Shown here piece after piece: positions 56,416 to 64,000 of a DNA stretch of 64,000 nt. Within the stretch, counting starts at the first letter, position 1; the number at the start of each line of letters is the position of its first letter. Source of the stretch: Colocasia esculenta (Eukaryota > Streptophyta > Magnoliopsida > Alismatales > Araceae). The notes below the pieces were generated by a model. That model saw only the letters and a program-made list of their open reading frames with translations, did not search any database and was not told the origin of the DNA. Position numbers and translations under genes: made by a program. Location: NCBI GenBank assembly GCA_014218235.1, contig CM024766.1, positions 19,937,346-20,001,345 on the forward strand, written 5' to 3'.

Positions 56416-58734
56416 GCATTTGTCCTAGTCTTTATCGATGATTTGTTGTCCTATTCTCCGGATGAGGCCACACACCGTCAGCATTTGACGGTAGTGTTAG
56501 AAGTTCTCTGTGAGCACCAGCTGTACGTAAAATTCATCAAGTGCGATTTCTGGATGCGCGAGGTTCATTTCCTTGGGCATGTTATCTCCGGTGCTGGTGT
56601 AGTAGTTGATCCAGCGAAGGTCCAGGCTGTGTTAGATTGGGAGATTCCCAGAACCCCATCAGAGATTCGTAGTTTCCTTGGTTTAGCAGGCTATTATCGG
56701 CGATTTATTGAGGGATTTGCATCTATCGCCGCACCTTTGACTAAGCTAACCAGGAAGGGTTTGAAGTTTGTTTGGTCCTAGGAGTGTGAGAGTAGCTTTC
56801 AATTATTGAAGGCTAAGCTTACTTCTGCACTAGTATTGGTTTTACCGAGTGGTGAAGAAGGTTTTGCCATTTACTCGGATGCATCTCGGATTGGTTTAGG
56901 TTGTGTGTTGATGCAGCAGGGAAGGGTAGTGGCGTATGCTTCTCATCAATTGAAGGAGCATGAGCATAACTATCTGACTCGTGATTTGGAGCTTCCGGCA
57001 GTGGTTCATGCACTGATGATCTAGAGGCACTATCATTATGGTGTCAGATTTGAGGTGTTCACTGACCATAAAGGCTTGAGGTATCTCCTCTCTCAAAAGG
57101 AATTAAACCTCCGACATAGAAGATGGATTGAGTTCCTCAAGGACTATGACTTCGATCATCAGTATCATCCGGGAAAGGCGAATGGCGTAGTGGATGCTCT
57201 TAGCCGGAAGAGGTCTTTACTCCAGTAGGAGTGGAAGATGTTGGAGGATGCTGCTTGTGCGATGACTGAGTTAGAGCCATTATTGCATCAGGCTTTTGTA
57301 CCTCAGTTGTCCATTCAGTCTACTGTGCTTGATGAGGTGATTGAGCAACACAAGGCCGACCCTAGACTCCAGGAGTTAGTGGGCAAGGCAGGCATTGCTC
57401 GAGATAAGGATGGTGTGATTAGGTTCCATCACCGAGTATGTGTTCCCGATATTGTAGATGTCCGTGAGCATGTTCTTGCAAAAGCTCATAGGTCTAGATT
57501 CTCTATTCATCCTGGTAACACTAAGATGTACCAGGATTTGAAAAGATCATTTTGGTGGTTTGGAACGAAGAAGGATGTAATGGATTTTTTATCTAGGTGT
57601 TTAGTATGCCAGCAAGTGAAGGCCGAGCGGCAGCGACCATCTCATCTTTTCCAAAAGATGGAAATCCCAGTATGGAAGTGGGAGGCTGTCACTATGGATT
57701 TTGTAACGGGTTTGCCCAGATCAAGGAGGGGCAATGACTCGATTTGGGTAGTTGTAGATAGATTCTCTAAGACTGCGCATTTCTTGCGTATGAAGAAGAC
57801 GCAGTCGGTTGAGAGTTTAGCTAGGTTGTATGTTAGTAGCATTATTAGATTGCATGGTGTGCTGAAGTCGATCATTTCGGATCGAGATTAGAGATTTACT
57901 TCGAGGTTGTAGAAGGGTCTTCAGGATGCATTAGGTTCTGAGTTGAAGCTTAGTTCGGCGTTCCATCCCCAGACAGATGGACAGTCCAAGAGGACTATCC
58001 AGACGCTCGCGGATATGTTGAGAGCTTGTGTGCTGGATTGAAAGGATGATTAGGAGTGTCATCTACCACTTGTGGAGTTTGCATATAACAACAGCTTTCA
58101 TGCGAATATTGGTATGGCTCCATTTGAGACATTGTATGGAAGGCCTTGTAGATCTCCATTATGTTGGGAGGAGACCGGTGATAGGCAGTTGATCGGTTCG
58201 AAGTTAGTGCAGGAGATTTCAGATAAGATCCAGCTTATCAGGAACAGGCTTGTTGCGGCGCAGGATAGGCAGACGAGTTACGCCGACAACAGAAGGAAGG
58301 ATTTGGAGTTCGAGGTTAGCGAGCATATCTTTTTAAAGATTTCACCTACTCGAGGTGTTGTCATATTTGGCAGGCATAAGAAATTAAGTCCTAGATTCAT
58401 GGGTCCGTATGAGATTCTTAGGCGTTTGGGCAGTGTGGCTTATGAGCTAGTTTTACCTCCGGCGTTAGCTAGTGTTCATCCTGTATTCCGCATATCTATG
58501 CTCAGGAGATATGTCCGAGATCCATCTCATGTTATTAGTCACGAGCCAGTGGAGATCCAGCTAGATCTGTCATATGTTGAGCAACCAGTAGCTATTCTTG
58601 ACCAGAAGGTTCAACATCTCCGAAACATGAGTATTGCGTGTGTGAAGGTGCTATGGCGGAACTTCTCACGAGAGGAGGCTACTTGGGAGCTTGAGGATGC
58701 TATGATGAAGAAGTATTCCCAATTGTTTGAGTAG
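56416..58734 (+). pseudogene. Chromovirus pol fragment: RT end, RNase H, integrase, chromodomain
   Basis: One frame runs throughout with no frameshift. RT is FVLVFIDDLLSYSPD (DD catalytic pair), then FLGHVISGAGVVVDPAKVQA and FLGLAGYYRRFIEGF. RNase H has IYSDASRIGLGCVLMQ, HQLKEHEHNYLTRDLELPAV and HYHYGVRFEVFTDHKGL. Integrase has AHRSRFSIHPGNTKMYQDLK, CLVCQQVKAERQRP, VTMDFVTGLPRSRRGNDSIW and FHPQTDGQSKRTIQ. The C-terminus is FMGPYEILRRLGSVAYELVL, then a chromodomain-like VKVLWRNFSREEATWELEDA. In-frame stops lie at 56779, 57022, 57226, 57889, 57910, 58039 and 58051. Several fall where relatives have Trp. Confidence 0.88.
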
Positions 58735-58779
58735 CGTCGGTCTAACTTCGAGAACGAAGTTTCTTTAAGAGGGAGAGGG
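58735..58779 (+). other. Polypurine tract of the Tekay-like element
   Basis: TTTAAGAGGGAGAGGG directly precedes the LTR start TGTTAGGCAC at 58780. Confidence 0.7.
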
Positions 58780-58839
58780 TGTTAGGCACTCTTATTTAGA
58801 TGTTTGGTTGTGTAATGTTTAGATGCTTGTGAGTACAGT

Positions 58840-58841
<2 letters not shown>

Positions 58842-58892
<51 letters not shown>
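58842..58892 (+). repeat. Compound (TA)n(TG)n microsatellite
   Basis: About 15 TA units are followed by 8 TG units, inside the U3 of the Tekay-like LTR. Confidence 0.95.
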
Positions 58893-59265
58893 ATTTCTAT
58901 ACATATTATAATTGAATAAAGTTGTAAATGTACGTATGCTTGTTTAATTATGTACATATGGTGTTAATGTAATACATTGTACATTATATGTATGTATGTA
59001 CATAGTGTAAGCTTGGTGTTTTGCATTTTTGTGTTCTGGCCGAAGGACCATTTAACGTCAACATGCATGGACATTAGGGGTTGAGTCGACGTCCAGATCG
59101 ATGGACAACAACTCCCAGTAGACGGCCAGGTATGTGGACGTCTATTTCACCAGATTTCTGCGGATTCAGATCTGGAAACGCCCGTGATTCTTTCGCCCCC
59201 TGTTTAGGAAACCTCAGCCCAATGGTAGGATCCCCTACCTAAATGCGTACCCAACTGCCCTAGCT

Positions 59266-59272
59266 TATAAAA
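59266..59272 (+). promoter_or_regulatory. TATA box of the Tekay-like LTR
   Basis: TATAAAA in the context CTAGCTTATAAAATCACC, about 490 bases into the LTR. Confidence 0.55.
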
Positions 59273-60414
59273 TCACCCTCTTGCGGCCAGATTAGGTCTT
59301 TTGGCTCTTTGGTCAAAACCCTAGCTTTTTGTGCGAAACTTGAACTTTGAGTCTCTGGATCTTGCGACTTAGTGCGATTCCAGGAGATCTACATCAACTG
59401 GAGGAAGCTTTGACCATCGAGGAAGGCTTCCCTGACTCCCGTGTTCTTCATCCATCAACACAGAAGCCGGATCGAGGGGAGATTGGAGGGCTTCTTGGCT
59501 TGGCCGAGGAGAGCTTCTCCGGTAAATTAATTGCGTCTAACAATTTTTAAGAGGCAAGTAGTTCTTGTACATTAACCCTACACATGTCAGCTAGGTCCTA
59601 TGGAATTTTTGGGAATTTTCCTCGTGTCCTGGAAATACCATTCACCATTATTTTTGCGTTCAGTCTGTGTTTACACAAATAGGAACATAACGACAACATT
59701 TTGTGCCGTTAAGATCCCTAGTTGGCGGCATGATCCTCTGTCGTTAACCTATATTAGCGGCAGCATCTATGCAGCCAAGTTCAACAGGTTTGACAGAATG
59801 CATGTTTTGATCTTTATGACCTATTTTCCAGATTTTTGGACATGATTACTTGCTGTAAAATTTTTATATGGTCAAGTATATTCAGCAAATCATGCCATGT
59901 GATTAGGTTGAATTTTTGTTAACTGTGCTATTTATTAGAATTTCTGTAACAAGATATTGAGCATGATTTAGCATTGAAAAATTCTGTTTAAATAGATCCA
60001 TGTTAAATTACAATTTCAGAAATTTTTTGCGATTGTATAGTGACTATTAGCAGGTTGTGAAACTAATATACATGACTGTACTGCTATGGGTCATGTAGTT
60101 GAATTTAGTGGTAAAGGTGATTGAAGCATGTTTTCATTATTAAAATTGTTTTACAGATCTAAAAAATATGAGAAATTGAGCATGTAGTAGGATTACTGTT
60201 GGGAACTTGTGATTAAAATTTCGTTGCATTTTGATAAGAGTAGGTACTGTCATGAGTTAAATGAGCAAAAATGACATGTTAAGCATGCTAATGTTAATTG
60301 TATGAAGTTCAATTGTTAGCAGCATGTTTAGGTCTGTGTTAAGAGTCAATTTCATTGTGAAATATTAAAAGTATACCATGTAAACTGATCTATGTTTATG
60401 TGTTAAAATGCATG

Positions 60415-63400
60415 TGTAGCACCCCAGAAATTTTAACTATATAAAAATTCGAATAAATGGAAATAAATAATTTCCATAATATCAAAGTATTTAAAACATA
60501 CGAATCATTATCGTATGCTCTAAGACACATCGGAAAATCCGTAAAAATTATAAATCAACCCCACACATTATTCATAAATGTTCCACAAAGAAATTTGTTC
60601 CAAGAAAAATCGGATTAGCCATGTTTAAAGTGTTTCACGACTTATTATCGTAATTCATGAATAAGTCGAAAAATCATTATCACACGTACTTGGACGAGTC
60701 AAAAAATTAAATAAAAATCATATACGGACTTAAAATAATATCCTATAATGACCCATCAAGAAATTTGGGTCAATAACAATCATTTGAACTAGGTTTAAGA
60801 GTTATTGTGACCGATTATCCAAATTAGGAAACAAGTCAGAAAACCGTTAACACGAAAATACGACGCAACCAAAAATTTAATAAAAGTGTTGAGAGACTCC
60901 GAACATTATATATTAATGACCCAATATCTTAATCTGGCCAATGGACCACATATGACCAAAAATCAAATGAAGCTAGAAAATGCAAAGAAATTCGTAGATT
61001 AAATTAGCTTAAATTAAAAAGAGGCAATTAGAGTTGAATTGGGAAGAGATCTTGCACTCTTGGCAAGCCAAATTCGTGCCTACCCACCCATGGAGGTTGC
61101 TTGATGGCCAAGACTCTCTAATGGAGGGAGAGATCTTCAAATTTTGGAAAGACACAAGCCAATCCCGCAACCTTTCTTTCCTAGTTACAATAGGACACCT
61201 AAATACCTTGGTTGCTTAAATACTCTTCACCCAAACCCTAGGGACAATTTTACAACTTGCTGGGGTCGTGTGGAGGAGCTCTTGGGGGCTGGGGAGCTGT
61301 GGATCGACCACAAGAAGGACATCTTCTTCCCCATTCGTCTGCTGTGACCTGCACAAACCGTCCACTTGAAGCCGATCAAAGGTAGGCCAAACCTAAACCA
61401 AACCTTGTAAGGCTTATACCCCTGGAAAGAGGGTCCAGTCTACGTCCGAACCCAAGTGGAATGCTAAAATTCCATGCATTATACACAGAGTATTAAGCAT
61501 TTTTGTCCAAGTGGTCTAAACATAGGTTTTCTGAAAAAATGGGACTTCTTCAACTCCGGCCAAACCTTAACATATCCTATACCAATGTGTAGAGCATCAC
61601 GTTAACTTTATTTTCCCACTGGTTTCATCGAATTCCAATGAGTAGATTTTGAGTTATAAGTGTTTTCCCCAAGTTGCGCACTGTTAGGGCTTATTCCGTT
61701 CTTTATATGATGCATGCAATTTGAGACCGAATTAGAGCAAACACACAACACAAAAGTTTTTCTACTAGTTGTCCTCGTCATGTCTTGTGTTGAATGTTTT
61801 GGCTAAATGTCATTAGTTAGAGAGTTATAAGTATGATAAGAGGGTCTCTGCATGACACTATGTTTTCAGGTTGCACTTGGTTTTACGTTTGTGTTGGACT
61901 TGTGTAAAGCCTATTGAAACCATAATTGTTTTCTAATTCCGATGTACTGGAAGCACCCTTGCATGTCTAGGTTGGTTTAAAACTAGTTTCATTATTTTTC
62001 ATGCACGGTATAATCTATTCTTAATTTTAGAACAACCCTGTGTCAAAACAAGGAAAGCCTAGTCTGCAATCCAAAGCACTGTCCTTTCTCTGGAAGACGC
62101 AGGCCAAGGACCTGAGAATGCGACGGCTCGATAGGCCGCATTCTCGGGCAGATCGCGACAAGAATTGTGTCGCGATCTGATCACGACTGGACCACCGTCG
62201 CGACCTGACCTCCGGGTCTGACAGCCATGTGACCTTCTTCATATGAACCCGTCGCGAACTGCCTGCCTGATCAGACAAGCCTGTCACGATCATTACAAAG
62301 CACTGTCGCGATCTGATCTGACCCCATTGCGACCCTTACAAGGGCCTGTCGCGACCTCAGGATTTTTCATGAAACCCCACTTATTTTCTTGCAAATCTAA
62401 CCGTTGTACCTGAGGTCTGTTTAAATATATATAATTTTTACCATGTAATTCACAAGTCTTAGGTGTAATCATTGCATGATGGTTATTTAATGGCTTAAAA
62501 GTGGTTAACCCATTGAAAAGTTTTAATTACATGAAGGTTATTCTAATTGCTCTTTAAATGTTATGATCCATTCATGCAACTTGTGATTCAATCTTTCCAT
62601 TATTCTACCATGTTTTAAATGATAATTATTATCTTAAAATCTTGTAAATCCATGTGTAGTTAAATGCATTGTTCATGGCATGCCATCATGTTAAGTGTTT
62701 TCCGCGAGTTTGAGACCGATGGATTGTGAATTGACACGCGTACATCACTACACAATTGCACATCTAGGCAGCCCTTTCTTGGGAATTTAGAAGCTCTCTA
62801 CAAGTCATTCCGAATCGGTAGACTAGTGACCTTTTCTCCAAGGCCTCTGTAAATCTCCTCTGACCATGGATTCCCACATAGCCGACGAGTTGGTTGTACC
62901 ATTGAAGTTCCCTGAAGATAGAGTGCACTTCCTTTCTCTTCTTGTTCCCGTGAGTGTGATTTACAAGCTATACTAAAGCCATTAATGTAAAGATTGAACT
63001 AAAGTATAAATTGTACCGTTATGCTACCGAATTTATCTCTTGACCATTGTTATCATGAAATCATGTTCAATTTACTTATTACTTAATCTCATCATCATCA
63101 TGAACATGACATTACACATGCTTACATCTTGAAACTCTCATTGGCCATTATTAATGACTGTGGGTATCTACATTTGAAATTTTACATGAGATGCTGACCG
63201 AGCACGGCGAGTGTCCAAGGGCTCCAGTCTAGCCCCAATGACGGAGAGTCATAAATATATTGTTAACCATGGGGTATAATGATTGCTGGCATTGCATCTG
63301 CGCTGGGAGTCTTGCTTGCTTGTTGAATGATAGATACAATAACCACATACACGTGTCCTGGGGTACATTCTTGATGGAACTTTTCTTGGTGTACATTAGT

Positions 63401-64000
63401 GTCTACGTGCCTGATTAGTGTTACATTATCGTGCTCGTACATTCTTTCTTGCTTGCTTGCGTGATATGGCCATCCTGCATTTATTGCAATTAGTGATATA
63501 TTACGTTCTTGAAAGCTATTGACATCAAGTGAAATCCTGCGTGCTTGGACAAAGTGATCTATTGCTAGTTCTATCTCGTTATATCCTTCTAGATCTCGTT
63601 CTATCATGATCACACTATCTAGCTTCTTTCATGTATCATGTTTTAATGAGTTTTATTCGTACATGCATATCATGACATTCATCATGCTTACCTAGTTCTA
63701 AATTGCTAATCACTTATATCATTGCCCGCACATTGAGATATAAATCCTACTGGGTAAGTTTGCTCATCCCCTACTTTTACCCAATCTAGGTGACTATGAA
63801 GTTGAAGAGGAGGATCAAGTCGAGGATGGGAATGCGTCCGAGTGATGAGCGTTCCAACTATGAGTCTAGTAATAGTAGTTTGCTTGAGTGTTAGATTCAT
63901 GTAGTAGGAAGTGAGGAATAAAAGTGTAATTTTCCTTTATTTGAGTTTTAGTTCTGTAATAGTTTCCATACAATAAGTTGAGATTTGAATACAATTTATA
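60415..64000 (+). repeat. Del-like LTR running off the window
   Basis: It starts TGTAGCACCCCAGAAATTTT and follows the copy at 44608-54066 to the window end. Its last ~165 bases, ending GACGTGACA, are expected beyond 64000. A dense set of (G)TCGCGA(C/T) motifs lies at about 62118-62362. Whether an internal region follows cannot be seen. Confidence 0.88.

Larger units (their letters stand above)
56416..60414 (+). mobile_element. 3' fragment of a chromodomain (Tekay-like) Ty3/Gypsy element
   Basis: It starts in the RT catalytic region without any upstream RT, protease or gag. It carries RNase H, integrase and a C-terminal chromodomain, then a PPT and an LTR that is cut at 60415 by another element's LTR. 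Its LTR (TGTTAGGCACTC) differs from the Del-like LTRs around it, so it is a separate family. Confidence 0.82.
58780..60414 (+). repeat. Tekay-like LTR, 3' part missing
   Basis: It starts TGTTAGGCACTC after the PPT. It contains the TA/TG microsatellite at 58842-58892, a TATA box at 59266-59272, and a patch with GTCGACGTCCAGATCGATGG near 59090. It is interrupted at 60415 by a Del-like LTR; the preceding GCATG (60410-60414) would be that insertion's target site. Its right part is beyond the window. Confidence 0.75.

Noticed and set aside
1..64000. tRNA or rRNA genes, bacterial-type operons, Shine-Dalgarno sites
   Set aside because: None seen; tRNA-like matches are only primer binding sites, and gene structure is eukaryotic.

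Overview
This is a plant nuclear window built almost wholly of nested and tandem LTR retrotransposons. The evidence is plant-type Copia and Ty3/Gypsy proteins, GT-AG introns, TATA boxes, PBS/PPT sites next to TG...CA long terminal repeats, and target-site duplications. I see no intact host housekeeping gene, no tRNA or rRNA gene, and nothing prokaryotic. I cannot name the species; an angiosperm is a safe inference.

Layout. (1) 1-12027: a gag-only Copia element (Copia-I, + strand). Its left LTR is cut by the window edge and its right LTR is complete. A 3.78-kb solo LTR of a Del-like Gypsy family (4675-8455, - strand) sits inside it. Copia-I itself is inserted in Tat unit A. (2) 12028-44607: two head-to-tail Ty3/Gypsy elements of the Tat/Ogre type, A and B, both on the - strand. 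They share one 2.5-kb LTR (27237-29757). Each has gag, protease, a non-coding block before RT, RT, RNase H, a second RNase H and integrase. On the opposite strand, between pol and the 3' end, each unit also carries two intron-containing genes. One is DUF7745-like. The other is a plant mobile domain (PMD) protein with a coiled-coil, Ser/Arg-rich tail. (3) 44608-56415: a Del-like Gypsy element (+ strand) with 5' LTR, PBS, gag, PPT and a truncated 3' LTR, but no pol. Its 5' LTR is split by a young gag-only Copia element (Copia-II, 46774-52579, - strand) with a perfect ATGAT target duplication. (4) 56416-60414: the 3' half of a chromodomain (Tekay-like) pol plus part of its LTR. (5) 60415-64000: a further Del-like LTR running off the window.

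How it works together. None of the elements looks autonomous now. Three separate families (Copia-I, Copia-II, the Del-like element) kept LTRs, PBS, gag and PPT and lost pol, so they would need enzymes in trans. In the Tat units, pol is transcribed one way from the LTR. The two accessory genes run convergently towards it, at least one from its own TATA box. The most interesting material is this antisense two-gene cassette, the duplicated promoter in the shared Tat LTR, and the short CG-containing palindromic arrays (GTCGCGAC, GTGTCGACAC, AAATCGTT/AAATCGAT, GACGGNGATCNCCGTC-like) found near promoters or transcript starts of unrelated families. Decay is mostly by nonsense changes of the C-to-T/G-to-A type. 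All coordinates, exon borders and lineage names were read by eye without alignment software.
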